The translations under genes and the position numbers were made by a program. DNA of 64,000 bases from assembly GCF_029223525.1 (NCBI RefSeq), contig NZ_JARHTQ010000009.1:218450-282449 (forward strand), written 5' to 3'. Under the pieces are notes generated by a model that was not told the origin of the DNA, did not search any database, and saw only the letters and a list, made by a program, of their open reading frames with translations. This stretch comes from Streptantibioticus ferralitis. GTDB lineage: Bacteria > Actinomycetota > Actinomycetes > Streptomycetales > Streptomycetaceae. This document shows positions 50,376-59,529 of this stretch, one piece after another (the first letter of the stretch is position 1; every line of letters begins with the position of its first letter).

Positions 50376-51050
50376 GCCCTCCCGGCGGGTTCGCGGGCCT
50401 CGGTCGGGGCCGTGGCTCTGGGTCGGGGGTCTGGGCCGGGGGCCTTGGCCGGTTCGGCCGGTTCGACAACGCTGGGCTGGGCCGTGGGGCCTGCCGCAGC
50501 GGGATCTCCTGCCGCAGCGGCGTAGCCGCGCGGGTTATCCACCGAAGTTATCCACAGGCGCTCAAGGTGACCTGGGGATAAGTCGACAGATCAACGCGCC
50601 ACCAATAGGACTTAGTCGACAAATCACTCTGATGGCATCAACCCGGCCCACAGCCCGGCAGCACACCATTCGTCAGCCCAATTCCTTCGAACAACTCTAT
50701 AGGGGGAGCGAGGGGGAGTGATTCTCACTCGAAAGTGAGTATGGGGCTGGTTTAAACCAGGAATCATTGCCGCCAGCTCGTACCACAAAACGATCAAGCC
50801 CGTTCTCCACAGACCCTGCGCACACCCTGTGGATAACGAATAGAACCCCCATCCACCTGTGGATAACCAGCCCCCAACTCCCGTTCGCCGCAGGGCAGAT
50901 GCCCCCATGGGAGGGATGCGGTGAATTCGGTTGACGAATACGTTTCCCACCCTTATCGACTTTCCCCACCCTTTCCTCAAAACGGGCAAATCGCCACATA
51001 TTCCACTTAACTTGTCGCGGCCACGGTCAGCGTCCCGGTAGCCTGTAGCC
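50376..51050. promoter_or_regulatory. 675-base intergenic region with a DnaA-box cluster
   Basis: DnaA boxes: TTATCCACC (50535-50543, one mismatch), TTATCCACA (50548-50556, perfect), TGTGGATAA on the other strand (50828-50836 and 50858-50866, perfect), with weaker TTCTCCACA at 50803-50811 and TGGGGATAA at 50573-50581. Much of 50560-51010 has lower GC than the surroundings. TAGCCT at 51039-51044 is a likely serS -10 element. No coding frame with proper bias is present. Confidence 0.7.
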
Positions 51051-52340
51051 GTGATTGACCTTCGCCTGCTCCGTGAGGACCCCGACCGTGTGCGCGCCTC
51101 CCAGCGCGCCCGTGGAGAGGACGTCGGCCTCGTCGACGCACTGCTCTCCGCCGACGAGCGGCGCAGGTCGTCCGGCTCCCGCTTCGACCAGCTGCGCGCC
51201 GAGCAGAAGGTACTCGGCAAGCGCATCCCCAAGGCCACCGGCGACGAGAAGGCCGAACTGCTCAAGCAGGCCGCCGAGCTGTCCGCCGCCGTCAAGGCCG
51301 CCGACGCCGAGCAGGACGAGGCCGCCGAGGAAGCCCAGCGACTGCTGCGACAGCTCGGCAACGTCGTCCACCCCGACGTACCGGTCGGCGGCGAGGAGGA
51401 CTTCGCGGTCCTGGAGACCGTCGGCACGCCGCGCGACTTCGCCGCCGAGGGCTTCGAGCCGAAGGACCACCTGGAGCTCGGCCAGTCGCTGGGCGCCATC
51501 GACGTCGAGCGCGCCGCGAAGGTCTCCGGGTCGCGCTTCTACTACCTGACCGGCATCGGCGCCCTGCTGGAGCTGGCCCTGGTCAACGCGGCCATCGCGC
51601 AGGCCACCGAGGCCGGTTTCACCCCGATGCTCACCCCCGCGCTGGTCCGGCCGCAGGCCATGGAGGGCACCGGTTTCCTCGGCCAGGCCGCGGAGAACGT
51701 GTACCACCTGGAGAAGGACGACTACTACCTGGTCGGCACCTCCGAAGTACCGCTCGCCGCCTACCACATGGACGAGATCATCGACGCCGCGCGGCTCCCG
51801 CTGCGCTACGCGGGCTTCTCGCCCTGCTTCCGGCGCGAGGCGGGTACGTACGGCAAGGACACCCGCGGCATCTTCCGGGTCCACCAGTTCGACAAGGTGG
51901 AGATGTTCTGCTTCGTCGCGCCGGAGGAGGCCGAGGCGGAGCACGCCCGGCTGCTGGCGTGGGAGAAGCAGTGGCTGAGCTCGCTCGGCCTGCCGTTCCA
52001 GGTGATCGACGTGGCCACCGGCGACCTCGGCGCCTCGGCCTCCCGCAAGTTCGACTGCGAGGCGTGGATCCCGACGCAGGGCAAGTACCGCGAGTTGACC
52101 TCCGCCTCGAACTGCACCGAGTTCCAGGCCCGCCGGCTGTCCGTGCGGGTCCGCGAGGAGCGGGACGGCAAGCAGGTCACCCGGCCGCTCGCCACGCTCA
52201 ACGGCACGCTGTGCGCGGTGCCTCGCACGATCGTCGCGCTGCTGGAGAACCACCAGCAGGCCGACGGTTCGGTGCTGGTGCCCGAGGTGCTGCGGCCGTA
52301 TCTCGGTGGCCGTGCGGTACTGGAGCCCGTCGCCAAGTGA
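51051..52340 (+). CDS. serS: Seryl-tRNA synthetase
   Basis: A 429-residue class II synthetase charging tRNA-Ser. The N-terminal coiled-coil tRNA arm (about 25-100), motif 2 ([20 protein letters not shown]) and motif 3 ([20 protein letters not shown]) are intact; length is typical. GTG at 51051 has no ribosome site but lies 7 bases after a -10-like TAGCCT, so the message is probably leaderless. The HAD gene downstream overlaps its stop. Confidence 0.97.
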   Translation: MIDLRLLREDPDRVRASQRARGEDVGLVDALLSADERRRSSGSRFDQLRAEQKVLGKRIPKATGDEKAELLKQAAELSAAVKAADAEQDEAAEEAQRLLRQLGNVVHPDVPVGGEEDFAVLETVGTPRDFAAEGFEPKDHLELGQSLGAIDVERAAKVSGSRFYYLTGIGALLELALVNAAIAQATEAGFTPMLTPALVRPQAMEGTGFLGQAAENVYHLEKDDYYLVGTSEVPLAAYHMDEIIDAARLPLRYAGFSPCFRREAGTYGKDTRGIFRVHQFDKVEMFCFVAPEEAEAEHARLLAWEKQWLSSLGLPFQVIDVATGDLGASASRKFDCEAWIPTQGKYRELTSASNCTEFQARRLSVRVREERDGKQVTRPLATLNGTLCAVPRTIVALLENHQQADGSVLVPEVLRPYLGGRAVLEPVAK

Positions 52341-53140
52341 CGCTGCCGTATCGCCTCATCGCGACCGATCTCGACGGAACCCTGCTGCGCGGCGACGGCT
52401 CCGTCTCGCAGCGCACCCGTGACGCGCTCACCGCGGCCACCGCGGCGGGCGCCGCGCACATCGTGGTGACCGGGCGCCCGGTGTCCCGGACCAAGCACAT
52501 TCTCGACGCCCTCGGCTACCAGGGCCTCGCGGTCTGCGGGCAGGGCGCGCAGGTCTACCACGCCGGGGAGCACCGGCTGCTGACCTCGGTGACGCTGGAC
52601 CGGCAGTCCGCGGCGACGGCGCTGGCGAAGATCGAGGCGGAGATCGGTGAGCTGGCCGTGGCCACCATCCGCGACGGCCTGGACGGCGAGTTCCTGATGG
52701 GTGAGGGTTATCGGCTCGCCACCGAGCTTCCGGTCACCCGGCTGCGGGACCGCGCCGAGATGTGGGCCGCGCCCATCGGCAAGGTCTTCATCCAGCACCC
52801 GGAACTCGACGACGACGCACTCGCCGAGGTGGCCCGCGGTGTCGCGGGCCACCTGGTCGGGGTGGTCATGGCGGGCGAGGGCATCGTCGAGCTGCTTCCG
52901 CTGGGCCTGAGCAAGGCCACCGGCCTGTCGCTCGCCGCCCGCCGCCTGGCGCTGACCGCGGCGGACACCATCGCCTTCGGCGACATGCCGAACGATGTGC
53001 CGATGTTCGGCTGGGCGGCCCATGGCGTCGCGATGGCCAACGCGCACGAGGAGTTGAAGGCGGTCGCCGACGAGGTGACGGCCACCAACGAGGAGGACGG
53101 GATCGCCGTCGTCCTCGACCGCCTTTTCGCCGGCCGCTGA
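52337..53140 (+). CDS. HAD-superfamily Cof-like phosphatase
   Basis: 267 residues, Cof-type IIB HAD hydrolase. Motif [10 protein letters not shown] with both Asp, motif II near VVTGRPVSR, Lys of motif III in GLSKATGL, and motif [13 protein letters not shown] are intact, so it should dephosphorylate a small phospho-metabolite (sugar or cofactor phosphate). GTG at 52337 overlaps the serS stop (GTGA), so it is translationally coupled to serS. Confidence 0.93.
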   Translation: MTLPYRLIATDLDGTLLRGDGSVSQRTRDALTAATAAGAAHIVVTGRPVSRTKHILDALGYQGLAVCGQGAQVYHAGEHRLLTSVTLDRQSAATALAKIEAEIGELAVATIRDGLDGEFLMGEGYRLATELPVTRLRDRAEMWAAPIGKVFIQHPELDDDALAEVARGVAGHLVGVVMAGEGIVELLPLGLSKATGLSLAARRLALTAADTIAFGDMPNDVPMFGWAAHGVAMANAHEELKAVADEVTATNEEDGIAVVLDRLFAGR

Positions 53141-53149
53141 GGCCGTCCC

Positions 53150-53212
53150 GGGGGCTTGCTCCCCAGGGCGTGGGGCGCTGCGGCGGGGGTCTCTACTCCG
53201 GGGCAAGCCCCC
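53150..53212. terminator. Dyad between converging HAD and DUF1203 genes
   Basis: GGGGGCTTGC (53150-53159) and GCAAGCCCCC (53203-53212) are perfect complements around a 43-base GC-rich loop. It reaches into the last codons of the minus-strand gene. Confidence 0.55.
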
Positions 53213-53733
53213 CGGCCCCCGGAGCCGCCGGGTGGACCCTGCGTAGCTCGAACTGGAAGCAGCCGAATTCCACGGCGCGGACGTGTACGACGGCCACCTC
53301 GGGGTCGGCCAGCGCCTCGCCGAGCAGTGCCTCCGCTTCCTCCCGGCCCGGCCATGCGATCAGCCGGCCGCCCAGGATCCCGCCGTCGGCGCCGTAGGCC
53401 CGCAGTACGCGGCGCGCGCCGACCCTGATCTCCGGGAAGTCGAGCGGACCACCGCACGGCTCGGGATGGATGAAGACCGGTCCCACCTCGTCGTACGGCC
53501 CGGGCCGGGCCCCGGTCTGCGCCGCCCAGCGGCGCAGCGGCGCGTAGCTCACCAGCGCGACGCGCTCGCCGGGGCGGCTTGCCGCGAGGCAGCAGCGCAG
53601 CGGGTGCCCGCCCTCCTCCCCCCTCGATCACGATCCGCGGCCGCTGCCCGGCGTCGTCCCGCACCCGCAACTGGTGCAGTACCTCCGGTGTGATGGCGCG
53701 GATCCGGTATCCGGTGATCTCCTTGGTATCCAT
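53193..53733 (-). pseudogene. DUF1203-family gene with a one-base frameshift
   Basis: The frame begins MDTKEITGYRIRAITPEVLH at 53733 and reads well for ~40 codons to RIVIEG. At a run of six G (about 53621-53626, minus strand) the family sequence continues in another frame (GGHPLRCCLAASRPGERVAL, then SYAPLRRWAAQTGARPGPYD) to the stop at 53193. Removing one G restores one ~179-residue protein of DUF1203 (function unknown). It is either a homopolymer sequencing error or a fresh inactivation; the rest of the coding sequence looks undamaged. Confidence 0.8.
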
Positions 53734-53833
53734 ACGCTCGATGCTCCACCGGGCAGCGCTTGGCGTGCGGCGGGAATCGGCCGTCCACCCTGGGGAAACA
53801 GCGAAGGGACGGTCATCGCTGTTCCTATACGAT

Positions 53834-53850
53834 GTCTACAGTCCGTAGAC
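53834..53850. promoter_or_regulatory. Operator-like dyad upstream of metG
   Basis: GTCTAC-AGTCC-GTAGAC is a perfect 6-base-arm dyad 41-57 bases before the metG start. The TCTAC/GTAGA pattern is like BlaI/MecI- or TetR-type operators; no such regulator gene is nearby. Confidence 0.5.
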
Positions 53851-53890
53851 GAAATCCTCACGCCACGTAGCGACTTGGGAGCTCCAAGCA

Positions 53891-55615
53891 ATGGCCCGAC
53901 ACCTGATCACCAGCGCCCTGCCGTACATCAATGGCATCAAGCACCTGGGCAACATGGTCGGGTCCATGCTTCCCGCGGATGTGTACGCACGGTATCTGCG
54001 CCAGCGCGGTCATGACGTGCTCTACATCTGCGCCACCGACGAGCACGGCACACCGGCCGAACTCGCCGCCAAGGAAGCCGGGCTGCCGGTGGACACCTTC
54101 TGTGCGCAGCAGCACGACGCACAGAAGGCGATCTACGACGGCTTCGAGCTGTCCTTCGACTACTTCGGTCGCAGCTCCTCCGCGGAGAACCGCGACATCA
54201 CCCAGCACTTCGCGCGCCGCCTGAAGGAGAACGGCTTCATCGAGGAGCGCGCGATCCGCCAGGTGTACTCGCTCGACGACGAGCGCTTCCTCCCGGACCG
54301 CTACATCGTCGGCACCTGCCCGCACTGCGGCTATGACAAGGCACGCGGCGACCAGTGCGAGAACTGCACCCGGGTGCTGGACCCGACGGACCTGATCGAC
54401 GCACGCTCGGCGATCAGCGGCAGCAGCCGTCTGGAGGTCCGCGAGACCAAGCACCTGTTCCTGCTGCAGTCCAAGCTGCAGCCCGAGGTCGAGGGCTGGC
54501 TGGACAGCAACGGCAGCAAGGAGTGGCCGACGCTGGCCTCGTCGATCGCCCACAAGTGGCTGACCGAGGGCCTGCAGGACCGGGCGATCACCCGCGACCT
54601 GGAGTGGGGCGTGCCGGTACCGGCCGACTCCTGGCCGGAGTTGGCGGCCGAGGGCAAGGTCTTCTACGTCTGGTTCGACGCCCCGATCGAGTACATCGGC
54701 GCCACGAAGGAGTGGGCGGACGCCGACCCGGAGAACCGCGACTGGAAGTCGTGGTGGTACGAGGCCGACCGCACCGTCCGCTACACCGAGTTCATGGCGA
54801 AGGACAACGTCCCGTTCCACACGGTGATGTTCCCGGCCACCCAGCTCGGCACCCGTGAGCCGTGGAAGAAGGTCGACTACGTCAAGGCCTTCAACTGGCT
54901 GAACTACTACGGCGGCAAGTTCTCCACCAGCCAGCGGCGCGGTGTATTCACCGACGCGGCGCTTGAGCTGTTGCCCGCCGACTACTGGCGCTACTTCCTG
55001 ATGGCGAACGCGCCGGAGTCCGACGACACCAGCTTCACCTGGGAGTTGTTCACCTCCTCCGTCAACAAGGACCTGGCCGACACGCTCGGCAACTTCGTCA
55101 ACCGCGTGCTGTCCTTCTCCCGCAAGCGGTTCGGCGACGAGGTCCCGGCGGGCCGGGAGGCGGGCGAGGCGGAGGCCAAGCTCGGCGAGCAGATCGCCGA
55201 GCTGCTGGCCGAGTACGAGAGCCACTTGGAGGCGATGCAGTTCCGCAAGGCCGCGCAGGCGCTGCGCGCGCTGTGGAGCGCGGGCAACTCGTACCTGGAG
55301 GAGAAGGCCCCCTGGCTGGAGATCAAGACCAACCAGGAGGGCGCGGCGCTCACCCTGCGCACCGCGATGAACCTGATCCGCCTGTACTCGGTGATCTCCG
55401 AGCCCTTCATCCCGGCATCGGCGCGGGCCATGCGCGAGGCGTTCGACCTGCCGGGCGACGACGCGCGCTGGGTCACCGCGGACCAGGCCCGCGCCCTGGA
55501 CGCGGTCCCGGCCGGAACGCCTTTCACGGTTCCTCCGGTGCTGTTCGCCAAGATCACCGAGGAGGACCTGGAGTCCTACCGTGAGCGCTTCGGCGGCTCG
55601 GAGGAGAACGCCTGA
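53891..55615 (+). CDS. metG: Methionyl-tRNA synthetase
   Basis: A 574-residue class I synthetase. The HIGH-type motif is in [13 protein letters not shown], the zinc knuckle is CPHC-x9-CENC, and the KMSKS loop reads KFSTSQ, as in the shorter bacterial/actinobacterial MetRS type. It lacks the C-terminal tRNA-binding dimer domain, normal for this length. It charges both elongator and initiator tRNA-Met. ATG at 53891 follows GGGAG at 11 bases. The upstream gap contains a dyad (53834-53850). A hairpin follows at 55643. Confidence 0.97.
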   Translation: MARHLITSALPYINGIKHLGNMVGSMLPADVYARYLRQRGHDVLYICATDEHGTPAELAAKEAGLPVDTFCAQQHDAQKAIYDGFELSFDYFGRSSSAENRDITQHFARRLKENGFIEERAIRQVYSLDDERFLPDRYIVGTCPHCGYDKARGDQCENCTRVLDPTDLIDARSAISGSSRLEVRETKHLFLLQSKLQPEVEGWLDSNGSKEWPTLASSIAHKWLTEGLQDRAITRDLEWGVPVPADSWPELAAEGKVFYVWFDAPIEYIGATKEWADADPENRDWKSWWYEADRTVRYTEFMAKDNVPFHTVMFPATQLGTREPWKKVDYVKAFNWLNYYGGKFSTSQRRGVFTDAALELLPADYWRYFLMANAPESDDTSFTWELFTSSVNKDLADTLGNFVNRVLSFSRKRFGDEVPAGREAGEAEAKLGEQIAELLAEYESHLEAMQFRKAAQALRALWSAGNSYLEEKAPWLEIKTNQEGAALTLRTAMNLIRLYSVISEPFIPASARAMREAFDLPGDDARWVTADQARALDAVPAGTPFTVPPVLFAKITEEDLESYRERFGGSEENA

Positions 55616-55642
55616 GAAAGCGCGTAGCGCGACGCGTACGCG

Positions 55643-55671
55643 GGCCCCGGAACCGTTGCGGTTCCGGGGCC
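55643..55671 (+). terminator. metG terminator hairpin
   Basis: Perfect 12-base arms GGCCCCGGAACC / GGTTCCGGGGCC with a GTTGC loop, followed by TTGTG. Confidence 0.85.
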
Positions 55672-55780
55672 TTGTGCCTTCGCGGCGGATGTTCTTCGGG
55701 CGGATCTTCGGGGGCGTGGGTTGCGGCGGGTTCGGGATCGCCGGTCCGGCCGCAGCCGGATCCGCCACAAGCCCAGGCGG

Positions 55781-57097
55781 CTAGCCGGCGAGCAATCCGC
55801 GGCCGAGCCAGTCCTTGTCGTCCTTCACGCCGGGCAGGCAGAAGAAGTAACCGCCGCCCGTCGGGGAGATGTAGTCGACCAGCGGCTCATCGATGAGCCG
55901 CGTCTGGGTGGCCTCGAACTGGCGGATGACGTCCTGCTGGTAGCAGCAGAAGACCAGGCCCATGTCGAGGTTGCCTACGTTGTCGATGCCCCGGTCGTAG
56001 TTGAAACCGCGGCGCAGGATGCGGGAGTCGTCGGACTTCGCGGTGCGCGGGTTGGCGAGCCGGATGTGCGCGTCGAGCCGGATCGCGTTGCCCTGCGGGT
56101 CCTTGGCGTAGTCCGGGATGTCGGTCTCGTCGGCGCCGTCCAGTGGCGCTCCGGTGTCCTTGCGGCGGCCGAACATCTTCTCCTGCTCGGTGAGCGAGAC
56201 ACGGTCCCAGAACTCAACGAGCATGCGGATGATGCGTATCACCTGGTAACTGCCGCCGACCGCCCAGGAAGGCTCGCCGCTGGAGTCGGTCACCCAGACC
56301 AGATGGTCCAACTCGCGGGGGGACTTGACATCCGGATTGGCGATGCCGTCCTTGAAGCCAAGGAGGTTGCGCTGGGCGCCGGTTGGCCGCGGGGCGCTCT
56401 GGAAACCGTCGATCTTCCACTTGATCTGCATCGCGCCACGGGTGTGCTTGGCGATGTCGCGCAGTGCGTGCAGCACCGTGTCCTGGCTGCCCGCGCAGAT
56501 CTGCAGCGACAGGTCGCCATGGCACTCGGCCGGGTTCAGGTTGTCGTTGGGGAAGGTCCGCATCGGCGTCAGCCTGCGCGGCTTGGCCTTGGCCAGACCG
56601 AAGCGGTCGTCGAACAGCGAGGAGCCGACGCCGAGGGTGATGGTGAGCGCGTCGGCCGGGACGACCGGGCCCAGGATGCCGTTGTCGGACGGCGGCGCGC
56701 CCACGCCGAGGTCGACCGGGGTGCCGCCCGCCGTCAGGAAGCGCGCCCGGTCGCTGATCGTCTTCAGCAGGTCCGCCAGATCCTTGCGGTTCTGGGCGAT
56801 GACGTTGAAGGAGACGAAGGTGGCGGCCGTCGGCTGCGGGGTGACGATGCCCGCCTGGTACGCACCGTGGAAGTCGACGGCGGACGCACGGCTGGTGATC
56901 GGCGCACCCTGCTCCGTGGTGCCGTCCGCGGCGGCCGAGGCCCGGCCCGAGCTGAGCGCGACGCTGCCACCGGCGAGCACGGCACCGGCCGCGCCCGCAC
57001 CCAGCGCCGTCTTCATGAACGAACGGCGCCCGTGGCCCGCGGGGCAACCGCCCTGCGCGGCGGCGGTCATGGCTTCGTGATTCACAGGGCAGGACAT
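55781..57097 (-). CDS. efeB: EfeB-type Dyp peroxidase (deferrochelatase)
   Basis: 438 residues. The Tat motif is RRSFMK followed by an Ala/Gly-rich core. GxxDG is [10 protein letters not shown], the proximal His lies in DAHIRLANP, and the distal Arg is in [10 protein letters not shown]. EfeB works with EfeU/EfeO in ferrous-iron uptake, probably oxidising Fe(II) or removing iron from heme outside the membrane. The ~25 residues before the Tat motif are unusual: SCPVNH and GCPAGH carry two Cys-Pro-x-x-His motifs. ATG overlaps the stop of the EfeU-EfeO gene by one base, so translation is coupled and the iron box at 59415 should govern both. Confidence 0.94.
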   Translation of the reverse strand: MSCPVNHEAMTAAAQGGCPAGHGRRSFMKTALGAGAAGAVLAGGSVALSSGRASAAADGTTEQGAPITSRASAVDFHGAYQAGIVTPQPTAATFVSFNVIAQNRKDLADLLKTISDRARFLTAGGTPVDLGVGAPPSDNGILGPVVPADALTITLGVGSSLFDDRFGLAKAKPRRLTPMRTFPNDNLNPAECHGDLSLQICAGSQDTVLHALRDIAKHTRGAMQIKWKIDGFQSAPRPTGAQRNLLGFKDGIANPDVKSPRELDHLVWVTDSSGEPSWAVGGSYQVIRIIRMLVEFWDRVSLTEQEKMFGRRKDTGAPLDGADETDIPDYAKDPQGNAIRLDAHIRLANPRTAKSDDSRILRRGFNYDRGIDNVGNLDMGLVFCCYQQDVIRQFEATQTRLIDEPLVDYISPTGGGYFFCLPGVKDDKDWLGRGLLAG

Positions 57098-59337
57098 CAG
57101 GCAGACTTCCGGATCTCGAGGAGGTCGGGGATCGGGGACAGGTCCTCAAGGAGCTGGCCGGTGGCGCCGCTGAGCGTGGCGCGGGCGGTCTGGTCGAGCT
57201 TCTCGACCGGGGTCCAGCTGTCGCCGTTGTGCTGCGCGTCCAGGAGCTTTTGAACCCGCGCGATGTCGGCGTCGACGGTGCCGAGCAGGTGCGGCGAGCG
57301 CTTGGCGATCAACGGGCGCAGTACGTCGAGGAGTTCACCGGTACCGGCGAGGTTGGCGTTGGCGGTCGCCAGGTTCGTACCGCTGCCCTCGTCGGTGTCC
57401 GAGGTCAGCTCGAACTGGAGGGTGTTCTCCAGGATCTCGTGGGTACGAAGCGGCAGGTCGGCGACGTCGAAGTCCTGGGTGGGGAAGGCCTTCTGCAACC
57501 CCTGGGCGTCCTTGACGAGTTGGTCGGCGCCGCCCTGGACGTCGGAGGCCGGGGCGCCGTGCCACAGCTGGTACTCGATCTTGTGGAAGCCGGTGAAGCC
57601 CGGGTCGTTCCCGCCCTGCGGCAGGCCGTCGGACCGCCCGTTGATCTTCTTGTCGAAGTCCTGGAACGTTCCGTAGGCCGCGCCGAGCGAGGAGTACGTC
57701 ACGTGCGCGGTCAGCCAGTCCTTCCTGGCGGTGTCCAGGTCGTTGTTCTTGATGTCGTTCTGCAGGGTCTGGGTCTGGGCGACAAGAGTGGCCAGGCCCT
57801 TGTTCACATAGGACTTGTAGGCGGCGAGGGCGGGCGCCAGGTCCTCCTCGGAGACCGGGGTGACGGCGGTGACGTTGCCGCCGCCGCTGACCTGGATGGC
57901 CGCGGAGGTGGTGACCTTGCCGCCGGTCGGCACACAGCGCCAGGCGTACGAGCCGCTGCCGACGGTGGCGATCAGATCGCGGGTGGTGCCGGGCGCGAGG
58001 CCCTCGATCTCCCCGTAGACCGCGTTGCTCGACGGGTCGATGAGGTAGACCTCGGAGGTCTTGTTACCGGTGTTGTGCATCTGGAAGCTCTGGCGCCCCG
58101 GCTTGGGTGCCTTGAAGCCCTTGCCGCAGTCGGTCTCGGAGACGGCGATGGTCTGCGCCTCGTTGGGCTTGGAGCCGGACAGTGCGATGACGCCTCCGGC
58201 GACCACGACCGGAACCGCGACCACCGCGACGGGCACCACCCAGGCGGGCCGCTTGCGCGCCTGCGGCGCGGGCTCTTCGGCTTCCTGCGCCCGCGGCTGC
58301 CCCGGCTCCGGGGCACCGGCTTCGGCCTTCTCGGGCGCCGCTTCGGTGGATTCGGTCTTCTCCTGGGCCACGTCGGCGGATTCCGTCCGCTGGGACTGCG
58401 CGGCAGCGGCTTCGGCGCTGACCGCCTCGGTGGTCGCGGTCCCGGCCTGCTTGGAGTCCGCGTTGGCGGCCTCCGCCGTGACCGCCCCGGTCTTCGCGGC
58501 AGCCGCCGTCGCCTGCTGCGGCTTGGCCGCTCGCAGGCCCCGGACGAAGAGCGTCATCACGACGACGAGGTAAACGGCGTACGCACCGGTCTGCAGCCAC
58601 GTCATCTGCGGGGTGAGGTTGAAGACACCCTGCAGCAGGGTGCCCCACCACGAGCTGGCGTCCACGCTCTGGCTCAGGTGGACGGCGAACGAGGTCGCGC
58701 CGGGCAGTACCCCGCCCTCCTGCAGATCGCGCAGACCGTAGCCGAGGACGCCGGAGGCGATGACGATCAGGACGATGCCGGTGTAGGTGAAGAACCTGGT
58801 GAGGTTGATCTTCAACACCCGGCGGTACAGGCCCCAGCAGAGCCCGGCCGCCAGCACCAGGCCGACCGCCGCGCCGATCATCGGGCCTGTCGACTCGCCC
58901 GCGGCTCGTGCGGTCGTCCACAGGAACAGCGCCGTCTCAAGACCCTCGCGGCCCACCGCGAGGAACGAGGTGACGACCAGCATGCCCGCGCCCATGGTGA
59001 GCGCGCTGGTGACCTTCTCGCGGATCTCGCCGGACAGGTTGCGCGCGGAGCGGCGCATCCAGAACACCATCGCGGTGACGAAGGCGACGGCAATGACGCT
59101 CAACGTGCCGCCGAAGGCCTCCTGCGAGGTGGCGGAGAGATTGGCGGCGGTGAAGGTGAGCACCGCGCCGAAGCTCATGGACAGGGCGACCGCGCCCAGT
59201 ACGCCCGTCCACACCTGCGGTAGACGGGATTTCTGGTCGGCGCGCACGAGGGTGGCGACGAGGATGGAGACGATCAGACCGGCCTCAAGTCCTTCCCTGA
59301 GGCCGATCAGAAAGCTGGGAAACGAGTCGTCCCACAT
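57097..59337 (-). CDS. efeUO: Fused EfeU permease-EfeO iron uptake protein
   Basis: 746 residues joining two normally separate parts. Residues 1-270 are an FTR1-type iron permease with seven helices and both REGLE motifs ([11 protein letters not shown] near 14, [11 protein letters not shown] near 130). A ~100-residue Ala/Glu-rich charged linker follows, then a helix (about 378-400), then EfeO: a cupredoxin-like domain (about 405-495, with Cys in ETDCGKG and WRCVP) and an M75/imelysin-type domain holding the HxxE metal motif ([10 protein letters not shown]). EfeO captures iron outside and hands it to the permease. The fusion fixes a 1:1 ratio. An iron box lies 78 bases upstream. Confidence 0.93.
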   Translation of the reverse strand: MWDDSFPSFLIGLREGLEAGLIVSILVATLVRADQKSRLPQVWTGVLGAVALSMSFGAVLTFTAANLSATSQEAFGGTLSVIAVAFVTAMVFWMRRSARNLSGEIREKVTSALTMGAGMLVVTSFLAVGREGLETALFLWTTARAAGESTGPMIGAAVGLVLAAGLCWGLYRRVLKINLTRFFTYTGIVLIVIASGVLGYGLRDLQEGGVLPGATSFAVHLSQSVDASSWWGTLLQGVFNLTPQMTWLQTGAYAVYLVVVMTLFVRGLRAAKPQQATAAAAKTGAVTAEAANADSKQAGTATTEAVSAEAAAAQSQRTESADVAQEKTESTEAAPEKAEAGAPEPGQPRAQEAEEPAPQARKRPAWVVPVAVVAVPVVVAGGVIALSGSKPNEAQTIAVSETDCGKGFKAPKPGRQSFQMHNTGNKTSEVYLIDPSSNAVYGEIEGLAPGTTRDLIATVGSGSYAWRCVPTGGKVTTSAAIQVSGGGNVTAVTPVSEEDLAPALAAYKSYVNKGLATLVAQTQTLQNDIKNNDLDTARKDWLTAHVTYSSLGAAYGTFQDFDKKINGRSDGLPQGGNDPGFTGFHKIEYQLWHGAPASDVQGGADQLVKDAQGLQKAFPTQDFDVADLPLRTHEILENTLQFELTSDTDEGSGTNLATANANLAGTGELLDVLRPLIAKRSPHLLGTVDADIARVQKLLDAQHNGDSWTPVEKLDQTARATLSGATGQLLEDLSPIPDLLEIRKSA

Positions 59338-59414
59338 GGTCGGTGTCCTCCCCGGGGCCCTTCCCGGCGCTGTACGAAAATCAGGAAATCGCGCTAGTAC
59401 ACCCGAACGGCGAC

Positions 59415-59433
59415 TTAGCTTAGGCGAACCTTA
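59415..59433 (-). promoter_or_regulatory. Iron box (IdeR/DmdR-type) upstream of efeUO-efeB
   Basis: TTAGCTTAGGCGAACCTTA closely matches the actinobacterial iron-box consensus TTAGGTTAGGCTAACCTAA. It lies 78-96 bases before the efeUO start, where the Fe(II)-loaded repressor would block transcription. Confidence 0.8.
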
Positions 59434-59480
59434 GTAGACGTTTCCAGAGGTTGTACGCCCCGGGTATGGGCCAGCGCACG

Positions 59481-59517
59481 AAAAGGCCCCGGAACCAAGG
59501 CAGTTCCGGGGCCTTTT
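59481..59517. terminator. Bidirectional terminator with A/T tails
   Basis: 15-base perfect arms AAAAGGCCCCGGAAC / GTTCCGGGGCCTTTT with a 7-base loop, 12 bases past the aspS stop on the minus strand. Confidence 0.9.
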
Positions 59518-59529
59518 GCGTTTTATGCG

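Noticed and set aside
50376..51050. Chromosomal origin oriC
   Set aside because: Only four good DnaA boxes and no dnaA, dnaN or rpmH nearby; Streptomyces oriC has about 19 boxes between dnaA and dnaN.
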